Part shown: in pieces, positions 23,316 through 37,100 of the stretch | How positions within the stretch are numbered: the stretch's first letter is position 1 | Layout: every line of letters begins with the position of its first letter | Assembly (NCBI GenBank): GCA_026874595.1 | Contig: CM049316.1 | Location: 39,562,695-39,626,694 of the forward strand | Source of the DNA: Sipunculus nudus | Taxonomy: Eukaryota > Annelida > Sipuncula > Golfingiida > Sipunculidae | Length of the DNA stretch: 64,000 bases | Reading direction: 5' to 3' | Program-made: the position numbers and the translations under genes | The notes under the pieces: model-generated | The model's database searches: none | Seen by the model: only the letters and a program-made list of their open reading frames with translations | What the model was told of the DNA's origin: nothing

Positions 23316-24926
23316 GAGGCAAGCTTTACGCAAAAAAAGAAATACATATCTGTGGTTATTCTTTGTTAGATTTATGGTCTTGCAATGTCAGAACGCCATC
23401 GATAAACTGACCAATCATGCAAAAAGCCTACATTTCAGGGCGGTCGTCGTTTACAGAAATCCCTAGCAGCAACTGATAATCACCAGGGAAAAAACCCTGC
23501 CAGAAGACCGATGGCCCCCGGTGGTGGGGGTGAGGTGTCTGTCATACACATTGTGCGAAAGATATTTTGACGAATTGTGTTGCTCTTTCCTTGGAAAGTA
23601 TTATAAATTTCTATTCATGAACCCTTGAATTCCCGAAATTCCAGGATATTTAAACAGCCTGAAACAACCTGAAACGCCCTTTTTCCACGATTCTTCATAC
23701 TCTAACATCAGTCTTGTTAAAATGCAAACGTTTACACTATCGTGTTTATAATGAGTACTACCTATAAATGCCTGTGTCTTTTGATTAACCAATATAGCCT
23801 GCATGATCTTTTATGTAACGTGAATAAAAACAATAAACACCCAGGCTTATGTAGGAATTATTTAACTTTAAAATATAATTCAATTGTAACTGTCCGGCGG
23901 GATGAATCCCCCTGGCCGCTTAGCCAATGTTCAATATACGTATCAAGTATCAGTTTTAACTTTTAGTGTTAAAAACTTAAATTAAAGATATATTTACCTG
24001 TACTGTTAATTCTGTTATTTACATTTTAATTATCCACTACCTACAGACAATTGTTGTATATTGTGACAAATCATTTGAAATTAAATTATAATATATATTT
24101 AAATTATATCATTACTTGAAATTTATTTAAATACTTTATTGAATAACAAATAGTCATGAGTTCATAAATAAAACCTCGCAAAGTGCATAATCACTATAAT
24201 TCTTTAATGATTTTGATGTAGCCTTGAAATAAAGTATGCTCTTAACTTGGAGTATTTTTTAATTAAACAAAGTCAGTTTGTCCAAACAGTGAATTTTTTT
24301 ATGTGAATATATTAAACATGCCCTGCCTACATATATAGGCTTAACTCATGAATTACGCTTTTTTTTTAGTAAAGACTAAAGTGCCTTGCATGCAGCAGTA
24401 CCATGCATATCTCAATAGCTCTATTAGGTGTACCTGCTGTCTCATGCGTTTACAAGAGGTGGAATTATAAATGTGGTATTTGTATACGTTGGGAATGGAA
24501 TAACACTCACCAAATAAAATTTTTCCCAAGCTGAGTATAAAGTAATCATGAATCGTATTTACATGAATGATGAAAGTTTGATTTCACACATTTTATGTGT
24601 ATCCTGCAGTGTAATCTGTTTATAGTTACAATTTATTCGTTTTATTCCTTTCTGCTCACTACATGATGAAATGTAATTGTTTGAGCTTCGAGCGATCTTT
24701 TGATTTACATTAGCAAAGAGATGTCTGCTCTTTAATATGTGGCGGAAGAATTCCCTGCCAGTGAATCCATATAATTGCGTTGTGGTCAAATACAAGCCTG
24801 TAACAAGGACATTTGACACCATATATTTCAATATGTTATCCAGGTTGGTAATGTTTTGTTAGAGGGGCGGCAATTTCTTAGACCGACCCGGGTGGCAATG
24901 AGGCTAGGTACGCCGCTGCCTTGGGT

Positions 24927-25190
24927 ATCTCGCAGACAGATAATCATTTTTACTTGAAGAATATACGGACATCGTAATTTTACTGATTGTAAATATAGAG
25001 CAGAAAGACTATTTATCTAACTGAAATATGTACGTGTGTATGTTTATATACATTCCCACATAGATTACTGTGTCAACACACAGATACGCTATATAAAATT
25101 TTGTGTCTATAGTATTGAATCCGAGCTTGACGTCCGACTTGGCATCCGATATCCAATTTCTGACATCTGAGTTTTAATCCTCACCCGAAT
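24927..25190. repeat. Right arm of the inverted repeat, directly upstream of BCAS2
   Basis: Partner of 21240-21575. It ends about ten bases before the BCAS2 ATG and contains the TATA-like and CRE-like words. The hAT target duplication lies at its inner edge. Confidence 0.6.
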
Positions 25191-25199
25191 TGACCAGAC
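25090..25199 (+). promoter_or_regulatory. BCAS2: Candidate BCAS2 core promoter and 5' UTR
   Basis: A TATATAAAA sequence lies at 25090-25098, about 100 bp before the BCAS2 ATG, followed by a CRE-like TGACGT core near 25129. A transcription start around 25120 would leave a 5' UTR of roughly 80 nt. The segment belongs to the right arm of an inverted repeat (24927-25190), so the promoter may be repeat-derived. In an AT-rich region a TATA match alone is weak evidence; no transcript data were available. Confidence 0.35.
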
Positions 25200-28100
25200 A
25201 TGGCCGCTGAAAGGGAAGTTGTTGTGGACGCTCTCCCATATTATGACCAAGGGTATGACGAATCTGGAGTGAGAGAAGCGGTAAGAGTTTAACTGTTCTT
25301 AGATATAGCAGTTTATTAATACATTGAATATAAAAAATTCACAAATGACTGATGGAACTAGGAACTTTCGGATATCCAGGGATTTATATACACGTATTAT
25401 CGCTCAGGCACAGGCGCTTGAATCGCTATTTGTGTTGATCTTGGTTTAAATAGTGTTCAATTTACCTTAACAACAATCCCCTACCATTTAATGAGCTTTA
25501 AACCATGTTATATCGTTTGCCGGTACTTGTTTATATAATAGATACACAAGGCCGGCTTCCAAGTCTGCGGACGAGTCTGTATCCATTAAGCGACGAACAG
25601 ACAGATTTATCCCAGGTTACTATTTCCATCATTATCAACCAATCAGGTGTTAGGTTCCAGGGGGGAATCCTTACTGCTGACCAAGATACATGGGGATTTC
25701 CTTGTTTGAGGTAACAGCTGCTTAATGGATGCAGACTAGTTACAAATAAGAGCTCATTACACGTGGTACACTGTGTGTATTGGAATTGTTGATGCTTTTA
25801 TAGAAAGAAGAACTGGCCATTTGACCACTGTAAGTTTCTTTCCTCGAAAATCTTTGAAATATTTGGGAATTTCCATTGATTTCTTGTATCATCGCCTACC
25901 CGTCCGCAGACTTGGATGCCGGCCTTGTGTATCTATTATATAAACAAGTGCCGGCCAACAATATAACATGGTTTAAAGCTCATTAAACGGTAGGGGATTG
26001 TTGTTAAGGTAAATTGAACACTATTTAAACCAAGATCAACACAAATAGCGATTCAAGCGCCTGTGGCTCAGGTCAGTCCTTGCGTTTTCTGGGGAGCATC
26101 ATTGATAAGTAGTGCAGAGCGTCAGTTATCCGAACACCATTTATCCGAAAATTGTTGATCCCAAAGGCCAGATGTTTCACGGCCTTTATTTGGATTAATA
26201 CCATTAATTTGGTAAGTTTCAAATAAGGTGGCGTTTCAATAACTCAGGTTCAAATGGTAATCGTGCAAAATAACGGACCCATCTTACATGGTCTGACAAA
26301 AAAGTGTGACCACATTTCAGTGAAAAAACTGTTACATGTAAAAGTTGAAGATCCGGCGCATCTAATGATACAATATTTTTGTATGTTTGATATAAATATA
26401 TTTTGCTACAAACTGTCCAAAAAGGGTAGTTTGCTGAAAATACCCAAAATGATGTCGTGTCAAAGACGTTCTCAGCCGACGTCATGAATCCACAGTACTG
26501 TACGTGCATACCATGTTAAACAAAAGGATGATGTCTAACAAAAATTACAGTCAATATATAATATTACCCATATATGTTAATACTTTTTTACCTCTTTTTA
26601 TCCACATTTCACTCGATGTACGTTCAAGGTGACGATGCCCTGCCGCCAGAATGTAAACAAATGTCGAGTGTCGCGTGACAAGTCATGCACTTAAAATCAA
26701 GAGAGACACGGGAGAAACATGTTCCTCCGCATTATATTACAATCGACAGTTTGTAGCAAAATAAATATATAAATAACATACAAAAATATGATATCATTAG
26801 ATGCGCCAGATTGTCAACTTTATCATGCAAAAAAAAATTTTAGTGAAATGTGGTCACACTTATCGTGAGAGAGAGAAATATGGGTCCGTTATTTTGCACG
26901 ATTACCGTTCAAATTAATCAGAACACCCCAATTCAGTATCTCAGTCAGTATGTAAAATCAGTCAATTCGTAAAATGCCAGAAATTTTCAGTCAATTTACA
27001 ATGTGTCTGATTTGCTGAGGCAAGTCAGTTTATTTCTCACATTGACTGAATAGATATGAAATAGTCTTTTGCTTCACATATCTCATAAAACAGTATAACT
27101 AGCTACTTCTGTGTAACTTTAATGCCTGTTTATTCTTTCTAGGCTATTTATGAAGATTACTGATGATAAATGAAATGCACAGACTATATATAATTGAATT
27201 AGCACACTGCTATATTATAATGAAATATTTATACTTTTTTACAACTTATTTGAATTAATTGAACCATAATGTCTAGGGCTGGGTATCGGTCAACGCAATA
27301 TGTATTGACAATATTCTTTATTTTTCTTAAATGCATCATTTCTGATAGAGAGAGCTGTGATAAGACCGTGATATATTAGTCTATCATGGGCTTGTCATGA
27401 AAGCACTGGTAACTGTATACACATTCCTCATCCAGTCGATATTACGCAAATGCGTGATCTTGTTTGAATCTTTAAAAATCAATATAATAAATAAATAGCA
27501 GCATAAGTTTTAAAATTAACTCAGATTATAGTTTAAATAAGGGTTGTATGACTTGTATCTATATTTGTGAGTAGTTTTTGTGTTTCATCAGTATGACAAT
27601 ACAGCAAGCACAGTGTATCTGTAAACATACATCGATATTGCGTATCAATATATCGGTATATTGATGTAGCCCTAATAATGTCACACTTATCGTAAAATTG
27701 CTCCACAAGAAATGCAGTCAATTTATGGTTTGTTGCAGAATCCACAAATTCACCTGTACAGTTAGGCTGTGAAATGGTGAAAGGTGAATAGTGATTTGAA
27801 CATAACAAACTTTATGAACTTGTTGTGAGCTGAGATGATAGACCGGTATCCTGCACGGACCCCTATTAATGCCTGTCTTTTTCCAGTTCCAACTGTAATA
27901 AGATCAAAGGACTGTGGGACACTAACGTAATCATGGTGGCTTCTTCTTTATGTAAACATTAGGGCTCAAGGTAAAATTATGGATTTGTAGTTCAGTTGAG
28001 CATTGCATTGGTGCTACTACCTTTCAGAAGTTTCACAATACATTCAGAGACAACAAAACGGTAATTATTATTCTGCTTGACAAGTGGTGCTCTATAGTGA

Positions 28101-31100
28101 TCACCGTGTCAGTCCGTCCTTCCATCAGTGACACTTTCTTTTGCACGCGATAGCTCAACAACTTATTGCAGCTTTCCCAAATTCTCATGGATGATGGGTA
28201 CCTATGAGGGCTCCAGACCTATCGAATAACAGTTATGTCGGAATTCCAATATGGCCGCAAGAGCCCAATCGCTGATTTTCTTTCGCACGCCATAACTAAA
28301 AAAACAACATACTGCAGGGTCCTGTATTCACAGGAATGATTGGTTCCTATGACAGTTCCAGACCTATCAAATTTCAGACTTGTCAGAATTCCGATATGGC
28401 CGTCACAGCCTGATCGCTGATTTTCTTTCACGCGTGATAACTCAACAACATACTTCAGCTTTCCCAAATTTACAGGGGTGGTTGGTATATGTAAGGGCTC
28501 CAAACCTATTGAATTACAGACCTGTTGGAATTCCAATATGGCCGCCACAGCTTGATCGCTTATTTTCTTTCGCACGTGATAACTCAACAAAAATCTACTG
28601 CAGCTTTCCAAATTTCACAGGGATCATTGGTGCCTAAGAGGGCTCCAGACCTATTGAATTACAGACTTGCTCAAAATCAAATGTGGCTAACAGACTACAT
28701 TTGGTGATTTTCTATTGCACACATAATTTCAGACAGATCTTCTTTAATATCATTTGATCCAGTAGGATTTTTTCCCTCATGCAAATGGATAAAAACCTGC
28801 TTCTGTTTATCATATTTTTCAAATTTAACTTAATTTTTCATCCATATGTAAACTAGTCAAGCACTTGTTGGAACGTGGGGCCTTCTGAGGACCATTGTCC
28901 GACCACATCTAGTCTTATGTTGACACCACCTAAGTCACATATATACAAAAACTAAAGGGGTCTCTTATAAGGAACCTTACATTTGCCTTTTTATAAGGGG
29001 CCATCTCAAGATGTTGATGTACAGCTGCAGAGCCAATTATAATAAAATGTCTTGGGATGAGACAAATTTTAGGTACAGGGCTCAAAGAATTTTGTAAAAT
29101 CTACTGGTATCGAGGACAGGACACTCTAAAAAACTGGGTGTCCTCCTGTATAAATTGGTTGCCCCCCCCCCCCCCTAAAGTTTTTAATTGTCCACATTTA
29201 TCAGTGCATTAAGTCTTTTCTTGGTTTTAAATAAGGTGTCACACAAAATGAAAAGTTTATATATATGTCAGAGACGAGATTGAAATCGAGGCGCACTTTA
29301 AATTAGCCTAGACGAGATTGCGATTGTGATCTCGCCTAGGCGAGACTGCGATTGTGATCTCGCCTAGACAGATTTTAAACTTGCCTAGACGAGATCACAA
29401 TCACAATCTTGCCTAGGCGAGATTAAAATCCATCATGGAGCAGGCCAGGATTTTAATCTTGTCAATGCAAGTTTAAAATCTATCTGGTATCATCCAGGCG
29501 AGTTTAAAATCTGCCTGATATCACTTAGGCGAGTTTAAAATCTGCCTAGGTGAGAATAAAATAGTGATCTGATCTAATTTTTAGCTCAGCTGACTATAAG
29601 TCATCTGAGCTATAGTCATGGTCCATTGTCCGTCTGTCTGTCTGTCCGACTGGATGTCCGTCCGTAAGACTGGCACGTTTCGACACCGTTGGACCTACGA
29701 ATCTGAATTTGGGCATATAGTTAGATGTCCCCATAATCTCCTACCATGTCAAAAATTGGGTCAATAGGACTTCGTTCCTCTGAGATATTAAGGAAAAACC
29801 TCAATTTTTTATTAAAAATCTATTTTCACACTTCAGGACTGCCTAATATCAAAACCACTCATCTGGTTTTCTTCATATTTACCATAAATATTCCTCTATA
29901 AAGTTCCTATGTACATGCCAGATATTAAGTCAGTATTATATAATTTAAAAAAGTTATGGGCCCAAACATAATGGACTTTGTAAAAAAAATCAGGAAGATA
30001 TTTGGTCACTTAAGACCAAAAGTGTTAAAGGTAGGGACTTTTTTCCAGTAATACAACTTTAATTAATCAAAATTTAATTGTATACCAAAAATTAGATCAA
30101 AATTTGTTAAATTTTTTTAAATATTGGCAAAAATATAAAATTGGTACCTTAAATTTTGCCCAACTTTGGCCATGGCACGTTTTTTTCCTGTTAGTACTGT
30201 GGATTTAATTTTCACACCATGTATACATAAGGATTTAATCTGTTAAAATCTGAATTTGAAAATAAAAGCTGCAAAATTAGGCTATTTATTGAATTTTTTT
30301 GGAGGCTCTTGTTGTATTCCCTTACATTGTCAAGCAGTCCACTTTGATGACTGTAGGTCATTCAGTGCACATCTCTATGCTCCCCAGGCTGTTGACATAA
30401 TTTTAGATGTCCCCAAAATCTCCTACCATACCGAAAATTGGGTCATTAGGACTTTGTTCCTTCGAGATATTAAGGAAAAAAAACTCTGTTTTCCATAAAA
30501 AAAAGCCATTGTTACACTTCAAGGCTGCCTAATATCAAAACCACTGATCTGTTTTTGATCGTATTTAGTATTCACATTCTTTTATACATTTTCTATGAAC
30601 ATACCAAAAATTAGGTCAGTATTGGGTATTATTTTGAAGTTATAGGCCAAAACATAATGCAATTTTTTTAAAAATCAGGAAATATATTTACTCACCTAAC
30701 ATGAGAATTGCTGAACCTAGAGACTTTTTTTCAGGAATATAACTTTATTTAATCAAGATTCAATTGTTTACCCAAAATTAGATCTGAATTTAGCAAATTT
30801 TTCAAGTTATTTGCATAAATAAAAAATCAATACTTTAAATTTTGTCCAACTTTGGCACTGTTGATTTAATTTTTCCAGCATATATGCATAAGGATTTAAT
30901 CTTTTAAAATCTGAACTTTCAAAAGAAATTGATTGGAATGAATAGCTTTTATTCATGTTTTCATACACCATGTCAAGTGTTGTTCACATCTAGCTCACCT
31001 AGTAGTACAGCCTTCACTTGCATTATGTAACCCACCCCAGGCAGCTTACCTTGGCCCAGCTTGGCCACTACTAGCAGGCTTCCCCTCTGCCCTGCACTCA

Positions 31101-34100
31101 TCCCCCCCAGCTGGTGCATAAACTAGATGAATGTTATAATTTTTCTGTATTTTATTTTATTCTTGGACATGCTACATTTTAGATTTTTTATTGAACCACC
31201 AGGGTTACAATGATTAAAGTGTACCTTTAATTGTGTCCACAAAGTGGTGTATTGCTGTGAAAGTGTGGATGTTCATGAGATAAGTAATTCCTTACTTCAG
31301 AAGAGTAAAAACTTCACCAGGTGTGAAATTGACTATTAATTCCAGTAATTATTTAAAACTGGGATAGTAATTAGCTCAATGATATTGTTTGTCCCTCATT
31401 CAACCAACAGTGTGTATACTTTATTTGAAAAGATGATTTATTTCATCAAATTTACTTTTATTTTATTTTGGTGAATAAAATTAAGCATATCCTGAAAACT
31501 CCAATGTGCAAAACATTTTAATAGTGATTCAAGGAATATTCTTGTAGATGCCATGTTGTGGCATTATTTTCTTTTAAAATCAGTTTAAACATTTATGATT
31601 TAAAAATAATAAAATATATGTATATGCATAATATGACCCAATGTTTTTTACTCTGTATATATAATGATTGCAACTTTTGCAACAATTCTAACATTTTAAC
31701 TTATATTTTCAGGTTTTTTAATTAAAAATTTATAAACCTGTAAATAAAAAAATGATTCAGATAAAAACTTCTTAATGGAAAAAGTGGATCTGCTTAAAAA
31801 ATAGGATTATATATAAACTTAAATGCTTTATTCTCTTGAAAGTGAAATAAAGGTATTAGTCCATTCTGTCCACTTGCCTGTCCATCTGTAAATTTTCTTA
31901 TGCAACACAGTATCTCAAAACTTTTACTGTTTTTCTTCATGACAGTCTTGTCAGAGTATTAGTTTGCAATCATATATTTAGAACTTTACTATAACCAAGT
32001 GGGAGGGCCCCTTTCCTCTTAGCTTTTCATATTCTTATATAAATGAAAAACATTACAATAGAATATTTCTACATCCACCTTCGTGCTGCCCTCACTTTTC
32101 CCTTCTCCGAACCCCATCCCAAAGTCAGCCTCAGTAAGCAAGAACAAGATGAATCAGATATATCCATATTTTAATATTTTGTATAACTATTCGTCCATAG
32201 GTACCTATGTACATGCCAGAAATTATGTCAATATTGTGTAATATGTAGACATAGTGGGCATCACAATAATGTACCTTGTCTAGACTAAAGAGATATTGTG
32301 TCATACAGTCACATATTCATAAATCACTTCATCAGCATAGTTAATCATAACATCATATCTGTCAAATTGAATGCTTGCAGACTACCATACACTTTAGATC
32401 CTTCAACAAAAAGCCTTATCATCATTCTACTACTGCTTATTACTGCTGTCATTGCATTCATGTTTGCTCAAATATATCACAATTTTCAACCCCTCCTAAA
32501 TAAATAAAAAATAAACCACTTTATTTGACTCTATTAATCCATCAGTCAGGTAATTTCATTTATCATTTACTCACATATTACATTACATTCCTTTATAATA
32601 GCCCAACATGTACATGATATTTATAAGCTTTATCGACTCAATATAGTATCACAGTGGAGAAACATTTATAGTCCAATCACGATCAGCTGAGCGCCGTGAC
32701 CCATGGGTTCCTTGTTTAATATATTATGCATTGTAATTGACATTTTTCAATGAAAAATGTTTTCAGTCAGATTTTCAATATTTTAACACTGAATGGTTTT
32801 GTATACATGTACAGCCGTTTTTAGCCCTCAGCTCATAGGCTGATGGGCTATTGTCGTCACCCAAGCTGTCCGTCTATCCGTCCGTCCATCTGTCTGTCCG
32901 GTGTCCGTTCTTCCGTTCCACGTCTGTTAACTTTTACCTTGTGAGCGGGATATCTATAAAAGGATTCACTATTGGAATTTTATTTCATCAGTGAAGATGT
33001 ATATCGATAAAATCGAGATTAAGTTCAAAGATGGGTGACCTTCACCCATTTTTCTACATTTTAGAGCTGATTATAGTAAAACACTCAGAAGCTTATATCT
33101 CAGGAACCATTGTGTGGATTTTCACAAAACTTACTATGATCATTGGGACTGATGGTCTGTACGTGCTGCACAATTTTGGTGGCACCACCTGCAATTTCTG
33201 ATTTTTTTATGAAATTTTATCAGAATTTTCAATTTTGGCCTTTTGTGCAGGATATTCAACACAGGAACTTCATTACTTCAGTGCTATTGCATTATATTTA
33301 CAAAATCTTGGTCAAGTTTAAAGATGGGTGGTCTTGACCTACTTTTCAAGGTCACAGAGCTTGGTATAGAAAAAAACTTAGGAGCTTATTTCACAGGAAG
33401 CATAAAATTTGGTGAATTGTTATGAAACATGGTACATACCTCTCCAATTTAAATTTATAACTGATTATCAGCTTTTGCTAATATTCTAGTTTCGCAATGC
33501 AATGCTTACAGATACTGGCCTAATGTTTGGTCTGTGGGCGCATAATGACCACTTACAGATCGAGTTTGTGTTTCGTCCCAGTTAACCTATTTTTGACCAT
33601 ATGACAGATCCTGAACATAGAAAATTTCATGAAAGACAGAATTTTTATGAAAAATGCACATGTATGGACCTTTTTCACAATGCCTGCAGATACTGGCCTG
33701 ATGTTTGGTGTGTTGCTTGATAATAACCCGTTACAGATCGAGTTGCATTTTGCCCTTGTTGACCTACTTTTGACCATACAACACCTGAACTTAAAAAATG
33801 TTACAAAATTTAACAAATGTTTCTAATTTGCCCCAGGCGGGGACATTCTTGTCGTTCTGACACATCTAGTTTGATTATCTTTGTTCAGTGTAGTAATGTT
33901 ATGAGCACTTTTATTAATATAATAAATTATAATAAACCAAATGGCGTCTCTCCCGCCATCTGACCTTGGATTACATGTGTTCAAGAGTAACGTGTCAATA
34001 CCGACTGTTTGACTGACACTAGGTCTACTGGCGGTAGAGGCGGGAACAACCGTGCCAGTGGCACTTTCAGTTTCACTGACACCGTCCTTCACACCGGGGC

Positions 34101-37100
34101 AAGGCGAGGTTTTGCTACATTTTGCTGTCTAAGTAAAAAACCTAAATAAGTCTGTCTGATTCTGACCTGACCTCTTTAAATTTGAATGGTCCATTGTTTG
34201 CGGAATATATGCCTGAGATCGACAACAAGACGCTGACATGATGATGATAATCGCAAGCCACATGATCATGGAGGCAAAGGAATTATGTTAAAATTACAGG
34301 AAGACGAGAAAATTCTCGGAGTATTGCGAACTGTAATATGTGGACAGCATGCTTTTAAATTAGTTTAAACTTTGAAATTAAAATCCTTATTTTACAATTA
34401 AACGACCTAAAACTGTGAAAAGAGAATGATATTTTGAATATAACTAACCTTTTTAAGATTTATATTTTGAAAATAAAAATGTAGCTCCATAAATTAACAC
34501 AGTCCCTTCGCTATTTAAACGTGCTCGGAATTAATACTATATATAACGGACAGACAGCGCCAAAGACAACCACAGCACATTCAGCTGTCCTTGGGTATCA
34601 TTAGAAATCGAACAAGGACGTCCGGTATAAGACGAAAGAGCCAATGAGAGAACCTGGCTGACATCAATTTAAGTCTTCCATGGTCCAAGAACCCTTAAAA
34701 ATTTACAGCTATGTTTTGTTTTACGGCCAATAGCGGTTTCATATCAGTACTTAACATTGTCAGTAAATGAGATTGAGACAGGTGGACACTTATAGTTCTC
34801 TTAACGGACATGCAGCATTTCATGACTCGCCTGCGCGGATGTTGCCATGAGCATACCGTCGCCCCCATATATTTAGCCCTGCTCAGTCGGACGGCCTGAT
34901 TCTTCGAGCCCTTAGGTATCTCTTTATTAAGATTAGATTCAGTTCATGAGATCAATTCCTTACACTAATGTCACCTATTCTAACATGATCTACCAGTTAA
35001 TATTGGAAGTCACCTGAGTTGGGAATCCAACCTACAACCTTTAGACTAGGAATCCTACCAGCTACTAACTGAGCCATGAAGATGGGATACCAGTGGGGGT
35101 GATTTGGATTAATTTATTAGAGGCACTGAAAATAGAGGAAATCACTGATTTGGTAGTGCTGATCAGAATAGCTCTTGTCACATGGCATGTTGTTTGTCTT
35201 AAAATACATTAATGAAGATAATCGTAAGTATTCAGTGCAAAGTGGCATCAAATAAATGCCTACCAAACTTTCTTTAACGTCTTGTACTCTGACAAAATCT
35301 ATTTATGTACGAAATGTCTGTGAAAACAATGGAGTTTGTGACCATTAATACAGTAAAACATCCTTATAGTTCTTCCATATATTAAGTTAATTATTCAGAC
35401 ACCAGGTGACGCTCTTTGCACAAATTTAAAGACTGATTTTCATTCACCTGTAGATGATATATATTGGTGAATACCAATCAGAAAGATACTTATTATGCAG
35501 AATAACCTGGATATAAAAACATAACATTCATTTGGGATTCAAAATAACCTGCAGTTAATTGCAATAACGGCATATAACACAGGAAACCATGAACTGAAAG
35601 TTGGCTGTTGGACACCATGAATACATTATCATGGTCCCAGGGCCCCATAGAAGGCATGTTAGGCCCAGGAACCAACTTGGTAATAATCTCTCTCGGTCTT
35701 GCACAGAACCTGGGACTTTCACCACTTATGCCAATATTATTGTAAATTTCTTCCTTGAAAATAGTTTGACAAACCATTTCTGTTACAATCTGATAGCAAG
35801 AAATAGATTTGCAATCTACAAATACAATTTTACCTGAATAACTGTTCAAATTGCTTGAAAATGAACTTCAATGTAGGATACAGAAAATTACATGTGGCAT
35901 AACTGGTTCATGCATTAACCAACACTTTTTTATGGCTTTAAACATGCAGTTAAATGAAAACGGAGAAAAAAACAGAATCCATGAACTTGAATCAAATTTT
36001 ACATAATTTTAAATGACAAATCAGTGTCCCTATTTTATAGCTCTGCGTTGAGCACCATCTATCACTTAAATGGGGAACCATTTTTGTATTTGAACAGCTT
36101 AATTTAACATAAGGTGGGGGCTGCTGCCCACACACCCCTGGGGAACCTGGGTTCCTCAGACCCTTCCACCTGTAATATAATGAACTCAGGTTTGAGCAAA
36201 ATCAAATATTGGAATTTCTCCAGAAAAAAATGATGAATTGGGCTTTGTAAGGAAACAACAATTTATGTGACACCTGACCAGCAGACATGTAGGGCCAATT
36301 CTTAGCAAGTGCCAAAAATTTACTTACCCTGAATCAATATATTGTGTAAATGTTTGTCTGTGAGATGTTTTCATTCTTATGCTCCCACAGTTCAGTTCTG
36401 AGCAAGCTTCTGTGCGAAAAATAATATGGCTCTCAATGATCCAATTATTGAAAATTTTATTCTTTGTTATGATACTGCCATCGGAAAGGTATAATATTTT
36501 TTACACAAATTTTTTGGATGTGCTGCATGTTAGGGTCAGCATGAGCCAGCTGTTATCTGAAGGTGATGACCAATTGTGTTAATTACTTAAGTCTTTAGGC
36601 TACTTTACTGGACATGTTTCAGCTAGGGATAGCTTACTATGATGAAAGACTGTCAGGTCATGACATTCATAAAAAAATTGTATAATATCATTATTTCAGC
36701 AAACTTCCTTTACTTTTATCAATATTTCTAATTGGCAAATTATGTAGTACAGACTCTGTTCTTCACTTAAACCTAGTAAATGGAACCAGTCTGAAAGACC
36801 ATCTGTCTTAAAAGACCACCCTTGAGTGGACTGAAAGCATTCCCATTAGTTTAAATAACTGACCTGTCTTGTTAGACCACCTGTGAGTTAAGACAACTTT
36901 TGTTCAGTCTCGTGGGTGGTCTCACAGCACAGGTTTCACTGTACTAGTAGCTAGACATGGAGAACCACTGCATCTCTGTTATTTATGTGTTGTAGGCACT
37001 TGCTTTGGTTGAAGAAGAAACTAGGCGTTACCGGCCTACAAAGAATTATCTGGACTATCTACCTCCACCTGCATACAATGCATTTGAGGTAAGTCACTAA

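Larger units (their letters stand above)
22020..24918. mobile_element. Non-autonomous hAT-type element
   Basis: The terminal inverted repeat CAGTGGCGTACCTA at the left end pairs with TAGGTACGCCGCTG at the right end, a typical hAT terminus. It is bordered by a perfect 8 bp target duplication CCTTGGGT (22012-22019 and 24919-24926). No hAT transposase was seen. The interior holds a 155 bp tandem array (22081-22800), a LINE 3' fragment (about 22800-23315) and AT-rich filler. The right end lies 282 bp upstream of the BCAS2 start codon. Confidence 0.9.

Noticed and set aside
35012-35080. Functional tRNA gene on the minus strand
   Set aside because: A- and B-box-like words are present, but there is no acceptor stem and the T-loop is atypical; treated as a SINE remnant.
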